The position numbers and the translations under genes are program-made. A model generated the notes under the pieces. The model did no database searches and had not been told where the DNA came from. It was given only the letters and a program-made list of their open reading frames with translations. A stretch of DNA of 64,000 bases from Microbacterium halotolerans (GTDB lineage Bacteria > Actinomycetota > Actinomycetes > Actinomycetales > Microbacteriaceae), in the NCBI RefSeq assembly GCF_003569805.1, contig NZ_KZ984051.1, positions 368,760 through 432,759 on the forward strand. The letters are read 5' to 3'. Each line of letters opens with the position of its first letter. Within the stretch, counting starts at the first letter, position 1. This document shows, one piece after another, positions 50,846-59,164 of the stretch.

Positions 50846-52528
50846 TCAGAGGGTGTCGCGGTAGGCGCGCCATCCGCCGTGCGCGGTGATCTCCGCGGCT
50901 CCGGACAGCGCCTCAGGGGTCGCCAGGAAGCCGGGCACGCGACCGCCGTGCGACAGCTGCACGGAGCCGATGGCGAGCGGCCGCGGCACGACGGACACCA
51001 CTTCTGCGAAGCCCGCGGCCGGAAGCTCCCAGAGCTCACCGGCGATCCGCGCGCCCTCCCCGCTCGTCTCGTCGAGAACGAGTCCCGGCTTGGGCGGTTC
51101 GGTCGGCAGCGCGTACAGCCGATACCTCTCATCCGACTCCGCCTCACCGATGCACACGCCTCCCGCGGCGACCAGCTGACTGTTCAGCGGCTCACCGGTC
51201 AGGTGCGCCCCGACGACGAAGAGTCTGCGCGGCGCGTCGTCGATTCGACGAGCGATCTCGGCGATCGCCTGGTCGGCGAAGGCCGGGCCGGTGAGCATGA
51301 CGCCGAAGGGAAGACCGTCGACGAAGCCCGCGGGGACCGCGAGCGACGCCTTGTCCAGCAGGTTCGCGAAGTTCGTGTACTTTCCCATCCGACTGTTCGC
51401 AGCGATGGGTTCGGCGGCGACCTCGTCGAGCGTGGGATGCCACGTCGTGGTCGGCGTCAGCAGCGCGGCGCAGCCGTCCAGAGCAGCATCACCGCGCAGT
51501 CGGAGCTCGTCGAGCCGCTGCATGTCGTCGAACAGCGCGTGCGCCGTCGGCTCTGCGCCGTCGAGGATGATCCGAGCGACCGTGACGTCCAGGTCGGTGC
51601 CGATCAGATCCGCGTGCGCGGCGATGTGGGCGCCGACGGCGCTGTACCGCTCGGCGACGAACGCGCCGCCGTAGAGCAGCTGCGCAGCCTCCAGCAGCGG
51701 CGACACGTCGCGCTCCACGATCACGAAGCCGGCATGCGCTGCACGCGCGACCGCCGACTCGAACGCCTCCCTCCATCCCGCCGCCAGCCCGTCGAGCTGC
51801 TCGGGAAGCGGCACGGCGATCGTGGCGGAGGCGGGAGACGCCGCCGACGGCACCGCCTCACGAGCCAGCGGGTCGATCCCGTCTGGCTCCTCCATCAGCT
51901 CGGTCGCCTGCCGCGCCAGCGTGAGGGCGCGGGCGAAGACCGTGACGGTGTCCAGGGTCCGGCACGCCGGCACGACGCCGGTGGCCGGAACGGTGCCCTT
52001 GGTGGGTTTCACGCCGACGATGCCGTTGAGCGCGGCCGGCACCCGTCCGGATCCGGCGGTGTCGGTGCCGAGCGCGAGATCGACGACACCGAGAGCCACG
52101 GCAACGGCCGATCCGGATGAGGATCCGCCGGAGATCCGTGTCGGGTCCCAGGCGTTGCGGACCGCACCGTACGGCGATCTCGTGCCGACCAGGCCGGTGG
52201 CGAACTGATCGAGGTTGGTCTTGCCCACCACGATCGCGCCTGCCGCGCGAAGCCGCGCGACGGCGGTGGCGTCGGCGTCCGGCCGGTAGGCGTACGATTC
52301 CGACCCGGCCGTGGTCGGCAGCCCCGCCACATCGATGTTGTCCTTCACCGCGACCAGCCGCCCCGCAAGCGGAAGGGCGTCACCGGCCGCGCAGCGGCGA
52401 TCGATCTCATCCGCCTCGCGGTGCAGTTCTTCGGCGCCGCGAAGCGCGATCCAGATCTCGGGTCGGTCGATCTGCTCGATCCGGTTCAGGGCGTTGTCAA
52501 CGGCGTGACGAGCAGGAGAGGCGTTCAT
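50846..52528 (-). CDS. atzF: Allophanate hydrolase
   Basis: Hydrolyses allophanate to ammonia and CO2. The 560-residue protein has an amidase-signature domain with Lys in VAVKDNIDVAGLPTTAGS and Ser-Ser in ISGGSSSGSAVAVALG, the GTDTAGSGRVPAALNGIVG loop, and YTNFANLLDKASLAVPAGF. The C-terminal allophanate-hydrolase domain (VGAHLTGEPLNSQLVAAGG) is present. It starts 2 nt after the carboxylase gene and completes the pathway. Confidence 0.94.
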   Translation of the reverse strand: MNASPARHAVDNALNRIEQIDRPEIWIALRGAEELHREADEIDRRCAAGDALPLAGRLVAVKDNIDVAGLPTTAGSESYAYRPDADATAVARLRAAGAIVVGKTNLDQFATGLVGTRSPYGAVRNAWDPTRISGGSSSGSAVAVALGVVDLALGTDTAGSGRVPAALNGIVGVKPTKGTVPATGVVPACRTLDTVTVFARALTLARQATELMEEPDGIDPLAREAVPSAASPASATIAVPLPEQLDGLAAGWREAFESAVARAAHAGFVIVERDVSPLLEAAQLLYGGAFVAERYSAVGAHIAAHADLIGTDLDVTVARIILDGAEPTAHALFDDMQRLDELRLRGDAALDGCAALLTPTTTWHPTLDEVAAEPIAANSRMGKYTNFANLLDKASLAVPAGFVDGLPFGVMLTGPAFADQAIAEIARRIDDAPRRLFVVGAHLTGEPLNSQLVAAGGVCIGEAESDERYRLYALPTEPPKPGLVLDETSGEGARIAGELWELPAAGFAEVVSVVPRPLAIGSVQLSHGGRVPGFLATPEALSGAAEITAHGGWRAYRDTL

Positions 52529-52530
52529 GT

Positions 52531-55500
52531 TCAGGCTCCGATCGCAGCGAGGATCTGGCCGGGGGCGACCTGCTGCCCCGGCGCGACATAAAGTTCGACG
52601 ATGCGACCGTCGACGGGCGCGAGCACCTTCGACTCCATCTTCATCGCCTCGACGGACAGGATCGGGTCACCGGCGGTGACCGCACGACCCGGCTCAACCG
52701 ACACCTGCCACACCGTCGAGGCGAGCGGCGCGTAGACCGCCTCAGCCCCATCCGGGATCACGACCTCCTCAGATGTCGGAACAGGCGCGGGGTCGTCGGT
52801 CCTGTCGAACTCTCCGGCCAGTCGCCACCGCTCCTTCTCCGCCTCGAACGCGGCCGCCTGGTGACCGCGGAACTCGTCGATGGAGGTCGCGTTCGCATCG
52901 AGGAAGCGGTTGTACTCGGCGATGGAGAAGGTGCCGTCCTCGGTCGCGAACTCACCGCGCCCCGCGTCGGTCTCCGCACGCAGCTCGAGCAGCTCGTCCG
53001 CGGTGACCGGGTACCACTCGATGCGATCGAAGAAGCGCAGCGCCCACGGATTCTCCTGGAACAGACCGCCGCGGCGGAAGCGGTTCCAGATCTGCACCGT
53101 GCGGCCCACGAACTGATAGCCGCCTGGGCCCTCCATGCCGTAGATGCACATGTAGGCGCCGCCGATGCCGACCGAGTTCTCGGCTGTCCACGTCCGTGCG
53201 GGGTTGTACTTGGTCGTCACCAGCCGGTGCCGCGGGTCCAGCGGCGTCGCCACCGGCGCGCCCAGGTACACGTCGCCGAGGCCCATGACGAGGTAGCTCG
53301 CGTCGAACACGGTGCGATAGACGTCGTCGGCCGAGTCGAGTCCGTTGATCCGGCGGATGAACTCGATGTTCCACGGAGTCCACGGGGCGTCGTCGCGCAC
53401 GCCGTTCATATACCGCTCGATCGCCAGTCGCGTGGCCGGGTCGTCCCAGCTCAGCGGCAGCCGCACGGTGCGCGAAGGCACCACCAGCTCGTTCGTCGGC
53501 GGCACCTCGTGCTCGAGCTCCCGCAGGATCTCCGCCATCCGCGATGCGGTGATCTTCTCCGGATCGGTGTGCACCTGGAGCGACCGGATGCCCGGAGTGA
53601 CATCGAGTATGCCGTCCGGAGCATGCTCGACGAGCGTCTGCTGCAGTGCGTGCACGCGCATCCTCATCGCCAGGTCCAGCTGCATCGGGCCGTATTCGAC
53701 GAGGACGCTGCTGTCTCCGTCACGACGATAGGTCGCATCCGGTCGCTCATCCGTGGCATCGGATCGGGCGAGCACCCCGTCGTCGCCGTCGCCGCCCGAG
53801 GTGATCACGGTGAGGCTGGCGCGGTGTGCGTTCAGCACGACGGCATCGGCCTCCCTGACCGGGACGAAGCGCACGATGTCGCCCGGACGCAGCTGACCGA
53901 GCTTCCAACGGTCTCCGCTCGCGACGACGGCGGGGCAGACGAAACCGCCGAGGGACGGGCCGTCCGGACCGAGGATGATCGGAGTGTCCCCGGTGAAGTC
54001 GATCGCACCGACAGCGTATGCCGTGTCGTGAATATTCGACGGGTGCAGACCGGCCTCGCCGCCGTCGGTGCGTGCCCAGCCGGGCTTCGGTCCGATGAGA
54101 CGAACGCCGGTGCGCGCCGAGTTGAGGTGCACCTCGTAGTCGGTCGAGTAGAAGGTGTCCATGTCCTGTCTGGTGAAGAACTCCGGTGCGCCGTGAGGAC
54201 CCTCGGTCACTGCGATCTGCCATGCACCGGTGAGCGCCGGCCTGCGGTGCACCGGCGTCGGCCGCACCGGGCCCGCGTCGGGTTCGGCTGCCGCGCCGAT
54301 CCGGAGCACGTCGCCGGCCAGCAGCGCACGCCCGCCGTGCCCTCCGAAGCCGCCGAGCGTGAACGTCGACGCGCTGCCGAGGTACGCGGGCACGTCGACG
54401 CCGCCGCGGACGGCGAGATAGCTTCGCAGGCCGGGCCCGCGTATCGCTCCCACAGCGACGACGGCTCCGGCCGCCACCTCGATCGGCTCCCACAGGTTCG
54501 CGCGCACCCCATCGACGGTGATGTCGACCTCGGCACCGCACACCGCGATCACCGCAGCGTGCGAGAAGCACAGCGTCGGACCGGTGAGCGTGATCTCGAG
54601 CCCCGGCACCGCTGCATCGTTGCCGACGGCCAGGTTCGCCTCTGCGAAGGAGACGTCGTCGAAGGGGCCACTGGGCGGCACACCGATCTGCCAGTAGCCG
54701 ACACGGCCGGGCAGATCCTGCACCGTGGTCATCGTGCCGGGCGCGGTGATGTCGATGCGCGGCTCCGGGTCGTGAGTCGCATCGAGCGTGGATGTACTGT
54801 GCGATGCCTCGCGCAATGGCACATCCTCGGCGAGCTGCCGCAGCAGCCCGAGGTTGGTGACGATGCCGTCGACGCGACTGGCGTCGAGCGCTTCGGCGAG
54901 CAGATCGAGGGCGGACGAACGATCCGACGCGCGGGCGATCACCTTCGCGAGCATCGGGTCGTAGTGCGCCGTGACATCCGTGCCGGTCTCGACCCATCCG
55001 TCGATCCGGATCCCGTCGATCGGGGCCGAGCCGTATCCGGGGAAGACCGCTCGGGTGACGAGCCCCGTCGACGGCAGTGCGTTCTTCGCCGGGTCCTCGG
55101 CGTACACGCGCGATTCGAACGCGACTCCGTTCGGCTCCCAGCGCCTCGTGAACACGTCGTCCGCCAGCCCGGATGCGCCGTTGCCGGCCAGGCGCAGCAT
55201 CATCTCGACGAGGTCGACGCCGAACACCTCCTCGGTCACGGGATGCTCGACCTGGAGGCGCGTGTTGACCTCGAGGAAGGCGGGCTCCTCGCGCACGGGG
55301 TCGTAGACGAACTCGACCGTGCCGGCGCTGCGGTAGTCGACGGACTCGGCCAGCCGACGAGCGGAGCGGTGCAGCAGCGCGCGCACCTCGTCGGGAAGGG
55401 CGGGCGCAGGCGCCTCTTCGATCACCTTCTGATTCCGGCGCTGCAGAGAGCAGTCGCGGTCGCCGAACACCGCGATCCGCCCCTCGCCGTCGCCGAAGAT

Positions 55501-56145
55501 CTGCACCTCGACATGCCTGGCCTGGCTCACGAACCGCTCCAGGAAGATCCCGGCCGAGCCGAAGTTGGCCGACGCGAGCGCGGCGACGCGACCGAACGCC
55601 TCGCGCACCTCGCCGGGAGTGAAGCACGCCTGCATGCCGATCCCGCCGCCGCCGCCTGTCGCCTTCAGCATCACCGGCAGCCCGATCCGCTCGGCCTCCG
55701 CCACGGCCTCGTCCTCGTCGGCGAGCAGGCCTGTGCCCTGCAGCATCGGCACGCCCGCCCGTGCGGCGAGTTCGCGAGCCGTGTGCTTCTCGCCGAAGTC
55801 GGCGATCTGCCGCGCCGAAGGCCCGACGAATCGCAAGCCGGCGGATTCGACCGCCTCGGCGAAGGACAGGCTCTCGGAGAGGAATCCGTACCCCGGATGG
55901 ATCAGGCCAGCGCCGGTGCGCACTGCGGCATCGATCACGGTCTCCGCACGCAGGTACGACTCGGCTGGCGGCGCGGCTCCGAGCCTGACGGCCTCATCCG
56001 CTTCGCGGACGTGCGCGGCGGCGCGGTCGGCGTCGGAGTACACTGCGACGGTCCGCATGCCGAGTCCCTTCGCGGACCGGATGATCCGACGCGCGATCTC
56101 GCCGCGGTTCGCGATCAGAACCGTGTTCATCGACGGCTCGTTCAT
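52531..56145 (-). CDS. Biotin-dependent guanidine/urea carboxylase
   Basis: The 1204-residue multidomain enzyme has a biotin carboxylase (residues about 5-450: VLIANRGEIARRIIRSAKGL, LMLKATGGGGGIGM-type ATP-grasp loop, FLEVNTRLQVEHPVTEEV). It continues with KipI/KipA-like carboxyltransferase domains (TTVQDLPGRVGYWQIGVPPS, VGIGGAYMCIYGMEGPGGYQ) and a C-terminal biotinyl domain with VEAMKMES. It makes carboxyguanidine or allophanate using ATP and bicarbonate. Two DUF1989 proteins in the same operon favour guanidine as substrate. It overlaps the upstream DUF1989 gene by 4 nt. Annotated homologues are often called urea carboxylase. Confidence 0.92.
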   Translation of the reverse strand: MNEPSMNTVLIANRGEIARRIIRSAKGLGMRTVAVYSDADRAAAHVREADEAVRLGAAPPAESYLRAETVIDAAVRTGAGLIHPGYGFLSESLSFAEAVESAGLRFVGPSARQIADFGEKHTARELAARAGVPMLQGTGLLADEDEAVAEAERIGLPVMLKATGGGGGIGMQACFTPGEVREAFGRVAALASANFGSAGIFLERFVSQARHVEVQIFGDGEGRIAVFGDRDCSLQRRNQKVIEEAPAPALPDEVRALLHRSARRLAESVDYRSAGTVEFVYDPVREEPAFLEVNTRLQVEHPVTEEVFGVDLVEMMLRLAGNGASGLADDVFTRRWEPNGVAFESRVYAEDPAKNALPSTGLVTRAVFPGYGSAPIDGIRIDGWVETGTDVTAHYDPMLAKVIARASDRSSALDLLAEALDASRVDGIVTNLGLLRQLAEDVPLREASHSTSTLDATHDPEPRIDITAPGTMTTVQDLPGRVGYWQIGVPPSGPFDDVSFAEANLAVGNDAAVPGLEITLTGPTLCFSHAAVIAVCGAEVDITVDGVRANLWEPIEVAAGAVVAVGAIRGPGLRSYLAVRGGVDVPAYLGSASTFTLGGFGGHGGRALLAGDVLRIGAAAEPDAGPVRPTPVHRRPALTGAWQIAVTEGPHGAPEFFTRQDMDTFYSTDYEVHLNSARTGVRLIGPKPGWARTDGGEAGLHPSNIHDTAYAVGAIDFTGDTPIILGPDGPSLGGFVCPAVVASGDRWKLGQLRPGDIVRFVPVREADAVVLNAHRASLTVITSGGDGDDGVLARSDATDERPDATYRRDGDSSVLVEYGPMQLDLAMRMRVHALQQTLVEHAPDGILDVTPGIRSLQVHTDPEKITASRMAEILRELEHEVPPTNELVVPSRTVRLPLSWDDPATRLAIERYMNGVRDDAPWTPWNIEFIRRINGLDSADDVYRTVFDASYLVMGLGDVYLGAPVATPLDPRHRLVTTKYNPARTWTAENSVGIGGAYMCIYGMEGPGGYQFVGRTVQIWNRFRRGGLFQENPWALRFFDRIEWYPVTADELLELRAETDAGRGEFATEDGTFSIAEYNRFLDANATSIDEFRGHQAAAFEAEKERWRLAGEFDRTDDPAPVPTSEEVVIPDGAEAVYAPLASTVWQVSVEPGRAVTAGDPILSVEAMKMESKVLAPVDGRIVELYVAPGQQVAPGQILAAIGA

Positions 56146-56891
56146 GCTGCGGCCTCATCCGTCCCGGCGGAGGCAGGCCGGGAGACCACCATCCGCAGCG
56201 GTGTGGGGTTGAAGTCGTTGCACGGGTTGTTCATCTGGGGGCAGTTGGAGACGATGACGAGCACGTCGCGCTCGGCGCGCAGCGCGACGCGCTTGCCCGG
56301 CGCGCTCATACCGTCGACTATGCCGAGGCTGCCGTCTGCTTCGACGGGCACGTTCATGAACCAGTTGATGTTCGACACCAGGTCGCGCGCGCCCAGATCG
56401 TGCTTGGCGCCCTCCGTGAGGAAGTTCTCACGGCAGCCGTGCTCGTACGCCACGTGGTGGCCGTAGCGGAGCGTGTTCGATTCCTTCGAGCACGCTCCGC
56501 CGATCGTGTCGTGCCGGTCGATCTCATTGGCGACGACGGTCATCAGCGGCAGCGACTCATTCGAGCGCAGCACGGTGCCGACCCGGATGTAGGCGTTCTG
56601 CTGTGCGACGAGAGTGTCCGGTGCGCTGTAGCGATGCGCGTGGTCGTGGGCATCGAAGGCGAGGAAGTCGGCGGATTGGTTTCCACCGACGTCGACGATC
56701 GTCAGCACGGTGCCGGCGGAGACGACCGCCGACCACGAGGCGTTCGACCCCACGCGCTCGTCGAGCAGAGTCTCTCCTTCGACGGCACCGCCCGTCCAGG
56801 AGAGCACGGAGTCCGCGGCCGCGACCGCTCCGACGGGAACCGTGCTGCCGAGTTCGCCTCGGTCCGTCGAGAATGTCCTGGTGGTGCTCAC
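56142..56891 (-). CDS. DUF1989 protein, carboxyguanidine deiminase subunit-like (urea carboxylase-associated)
   Basis: The 249-residue product belongs to the urea carboxylase-associated family: VLTIVDVGGNQSADFLAFDA, GACSKESNTLRYG, LVSNINWFMNVPVEADGSLG and LVIVSNCPQMNNPCNDFNPT. Conserved Cys and His residues suit a metal site. Such proteins in pairs (CgdA/CgdB) have been shown to deiminate carboxyguanidine to allophanate. Its GTG start overlaps the preceding gene's stop. Which Cgd subunit it is was not decided. Confidence 0.87.
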   Translation of the reverse strand: MSTTRTFSTDRGELGSTVPVGAVAAADSVLSWTGGAVEGETLLDERVGSNASWSAVVSAGTVLTIVDVGGNQSADFLAFDAHDHAHRYSAPDTLVAQQNAYIRVGTVLRSNESLPLMTVVANEIDRHDTIGGACSKESNTLRYGHHVAYEHGCRENFLTEGAKHDLGARDLVSNINWFMNVPVEADGSLGIVDGMSAPGKRVALRAERDVLVIVSNCPQMNNPCNDFNPTPLRMVVSRPASAGTDEAAA

Positions 56892-57733
56892 AGTCCCCGC
56901 GCCTCCGCGTAGTCGATGGTGTTCAGGTAGGCCCGGTGGGACTCGGGCGATGCGTCGAACTGCGGTGACCCTTGCCCCGTGGGTTCACCGCGCCACGCGT
57001 GCACCCGGAGCGGGCCGACGATGTAGTCGGTCCGGGGGTCGATGGGATGCGCCACGTTCGCGATGAGCACGATCAGCGGCAGCTCTGCGATGAGTGTGAC
57101 GGCGCCACCTGGACCGCCAGACCCCTGCCATTCGAACCCGCCGTCCGGTCCGACCCGCACGCCCTGGAAGAACGAGATGCTCGGCGGGAGATCACCCGGC
57201 CCGAGCCCGCGCTTGGCTGCCGCCTTGACGAACAGTGAGCGCCCGGACGGCGACGGCCCCTCGGGGCGAGCATCGCCGTACTTCGCAGCGTTGAGGGCAT
57301 CCGTCGACGTGCCGCACAGCGCATCGTGTCTGCCGGTCGTGTCGTCTGCGACCGTCGCCAGCACGCGACCATCACCCGAGAGCAGCGGGTGCCCCGTCGA
57401 GAGGTACGCCTGCCAGGGGATCTTCACGGTGTCCGCGACGTTCAGCCGTTCCCACGGTTCGAGCGCATTGAAGAGCAGCACATGCGCATTGGCGTCGCCC
57501 GTGACGTCATCGAGCCGCACCCGCGTGCCTCGGGCGATCACTCTGTGCGTGTAGCCGCCGGGTGCGACGGTCTCCGCCCAGGTCAGTCCTGCGGGGTCGA
57601 CGCCCTCCGGCGCGAACGGCGAAGACACGGCTGGCAGGTGCGGCATCCAGTCGCTCACGAGGGCGCCCCGCGCCCGTGCATCCGCCCGAGAGTTCGCCAC
57701 AGTGTCCGTCACGCGCTCCGATGCCGCGGTCAT
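56888..57733 (-). CDS. DUF1989 protein, second carboxyguanidine deiminase subunit-like
   Basis: The 281-residue product has the same family fold: AETVAPGGYTHRVIARGTRV, VLLFNALEPWERLNVADTVK, RHDALCGTSTDALNAAKYGD and LIVLIANVAHPIDPRTDYIV. It is first gene of the operon. The ATG at 57733 follows GGAAGG. With the other DUF1989 protein it should link the carboxylase to allophanate hydrolase. Confidence 0.87.
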   Translation of the reverse strand: MTAASERVTDTVANSRADARARGALVSDWMPHLPAVSSPFAPEGVDPAGLTWAETVAPGGYTHRVIARGTRVRLDDVTGDANAHVLLFNALEPWERLNVADTVKIPWQAYLSTGHPLLSGDGRVLATVADDTTGRHDALCGTSTDALNAAKYGDARPEGPSPSGRSLFVKAAAKRGLGPGDLPPSISFFQGVRVGPDGGFEWQGSGGPGGAVTLIAELPLIVLIANVAHPIDPRTDYIVGPLRVHAWRGEPTGQGSPQFDASPESHRAYLNTIDYAEARGL

Positions 57734-57773
57734 CGTCGTGCGCCTTCCGGGACTCGTACGCACATGGTGCTCC

Positions 57774-57819
57774 CATACTCGACCTATATCTATCGTTCGA
57801 TAGATATAGGTCGAGTATG
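57774..57819. promoter_or_regulatory. 46-bp perfect palindrome at the head of the guanidine/urea-type operon
   Basis: Two 22-nt arms (57774-57795 and 57798-57819) are perfect complements around a TT centre. The arm starts CATACTCGACC and ends CTATCG. It lies 41 nt upstream of the first gene and contains A/T-rich hexamers usable as -10. An extended operator bound by two repressor dimers, or a cruciform-forming site, fits best. Confidence 0.75.
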
Positions 57820-57899
57820 GCGTCGCCCGATGTCCCCGGTGTTACCCCACGTTTCAGCTGCGTAACGCTCTCCTCCGCCCCGCGAGCGGTCCCTTCTGC

Positions 57900-57960
57900 G
57901 CCGAGCGTGCCCCTTGCGTGCGCACGGAAACGGCACTCGATCCGAAGGGGTGCGCTCGGC
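57900..57960. repeat. Dispersed intergenic palindromic repeat, copy D
   Basis: Outer arms GCCGAGCGTGCCCCTT (57900-57915) and AAGGGGTGCGCTCGGC (57945-57960) pair with two mismatches. Between them lie GCGTGCGCACGGAAACGGCACTC, cut here to its core: GCGTGCGCACGG and CGGCACTCG, as in copies A and C. It lies between divergent genes. Confidence 0.7.
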
Positions 57961-57970
57961 GAAACGAGGG

Positions 57971-58001
57971 TTGCACCTCAAGCGGCTTGAGGCGCCAGGG
58001 T
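57971..58001 (+). promoter_or_regulatory. MerR-type promoter with 19-bp spacer and central dyad
   Basis: TTGCAC (57971-57976), 19 nt, CAGGGT (57996-58001). The dyad CCTCAAGCGGCTTGAGG (57976-57992) fills the spacer. A long spacer with a CTCAAG/CTTGAG dyad is the classic arrangement for MerR activation by DNA distortion. The hexamer ends 7 nt before the ATG at 58009, so the mRNA is probably leaderless. Confidence 0.7.
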
Positions 58002-58008
58002 GGGTGAC

Positions 58009-59037
58009 ATGACGAACACAGACGACGCACTGCTGCTCATCGGCGACGTCGCGCGCCGCACAGGACTCAGCGTCAGCGCCATCCGGTACTACTCGGATGA
58101 GGGGCTGGTCGCGCCGACGGATGAGACGGATGCGGGGCACCGGCTCTACGACCTCGACGCCGTGGCGCGATTCGAGTACATCCGCACCCTGCGCGACCTC
58201 GACGCCGGTCTCGCGCAGGTTCGCGAGGCCCTCGACGGGACGACCTCGCTGTCGGACGTTCTCGCCGCCCATCTCGACGTGCTCGAAGGTCGCGCCGCGC
58301 TGCTCCAGGAACAGCGAGCGGTGCTGCGCGCCCTCGTCCGGAACCGGAGCGGGCTGGAACGCGCACGCGTGCTGCGGCGACTCGCGACGATGTCCGACGT
58401 CGACCGCCGACGACTGATCGATGACTTCTGGGAGAGCGTCGCGTCGGGCCTGCCCGCCGGGATTCCGGATCACGCGAGCGCGCTTCGCCCCCAGCTGCCG
58501 GCGGACCCGACTGCGGAGCAGCTCGACGCGTGGATCACGCTGTCCGAACTGCTCGCGAGTGAGCAGTTCCGCGATCAGACCAGGGAGTACATGCTCGAGA
58601 CGTACGGCTCGGATGTCGGCAGAGAGATGTCGAAGCCTGCGGTGCAGGAGTTCATCGCGTCGACGGGCGGCGGCCTCATGGCCAAGCTGATGGCAGCGCG
58701 CGAAGCCGGGCTGCCATCCGACGACCCCGCCGCAACGGCGCTCGCCGACGAGTTCGTCAGACAGGCGGCCGCACCGAGCGGCACCTCCGTCGACGACGTT
58801 CTGCGCACGCGCCTTGCGGACCGATACCGCGATGTCGCGCCGCTCACCGAGGGCGCACTCGACCACGACGGCTATCGCGCCACCCACGGCCGCTACCTCG
58901 AGCTCACCGCGCTCATCAACGGTCAGCCGCACCCAGATGCTGCACTGGCGGAAGTGCTCGACGACACCGGAGCCGAAGAGGAGCAGGGCGTCGGCCCGTG
59001 GCTGGCAGCGGCGATCATGGGCACGGTCGGTCTGTAG
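58009..59037 (+). CDS. MerR-family transcriptional regulator
   Basis: The 342-residue protein has an N-terminal winged HTH (LLIGDVARRTGLSVSAIRYY, then SDEGLVAPTDETDAGHRLYD), a long helix (LSDVLAAHLDVLEGRAALLQ) and a large C-terminal helical domain of about 200 residues that resembles TipA/effector-sensing domains but was not identified. It is autoregulated through the MerR-type promoter. The effector is unknown, and control of the adjacent divergent operon is possible. Confidence 0.9.
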   Translation: MTNTDDALLLIGDVARRTGLSVSAIRYYSDEGLVAPTDETDAGHRLYDLDAVARFEYIRTLRDLDAGLAQVREALDGTTSLSDVLAAHLDVLEGRAALLQEQRAVLRALVRNRSGLERARVLRRLATMSDVDRRRLIDDFWESVASGLPAGIPDHASALRPQLPADPTAEQLDAWITLSELLASEQFRDQTREYMLETYGSDVGREMSKPAVQEFIASTGGGLMAKLMAAREAGLPSDDPAATALADEFVRQAAAPSGTSVDDVLRTRLADRYRDVAPLTEGALDHDGYRATHGRYLELTALINGQPHPDAALAEVLDDTGAEEEQGVGPWLAAAIMGTVGL

Positions 59038-59164
59038 GAACCGCTCAGAGATGTCCACGACCCCTCCTCCTACACACGGATGTCCCCCGGAAATGTCCAC
59101 AACACGACACGCTGGGCACGGCACCGTTTGTCCACTTCGTGGTCGACCGCCGAGGTGGCTCGCT
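59038..59164. other. Intergenic boundary before the atypical region
   Basis: The 127 nt contain three near-repeats (GAGATGTCCACGAC, GGATGTCCCC, GAAATGTCCACAAC) and TTGTCCAC. TGTCCA-type ends occur in some insertion sequences, but no transposase is present. It may mark the edge of an acquired block. Confidence 0.3.

Noticed and set aside
52117..56466. A 1449-codon plus-strand open frame
   Set aside because: It is an antisense shadow of the carboxylase and neighbouring genes, with Arg/Ala-rich low-complexity translation and no motifs.
57734..58008. Guanidine-I (ykkC) riboswitch before the carboxylase operon
   Set aside because: The leader is only 41 nt from the palindrome to the start codon and no ykkC-like conserved ACGR segments or paired stems were seen; the palindrome explains the structure better.
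59038..59164. Insertion-sequence terminal repeats (TGTCCAC motifs)
   Set aside because: Repeats are short and imperfect, and neither a transposase nor a matching opposite end was found.
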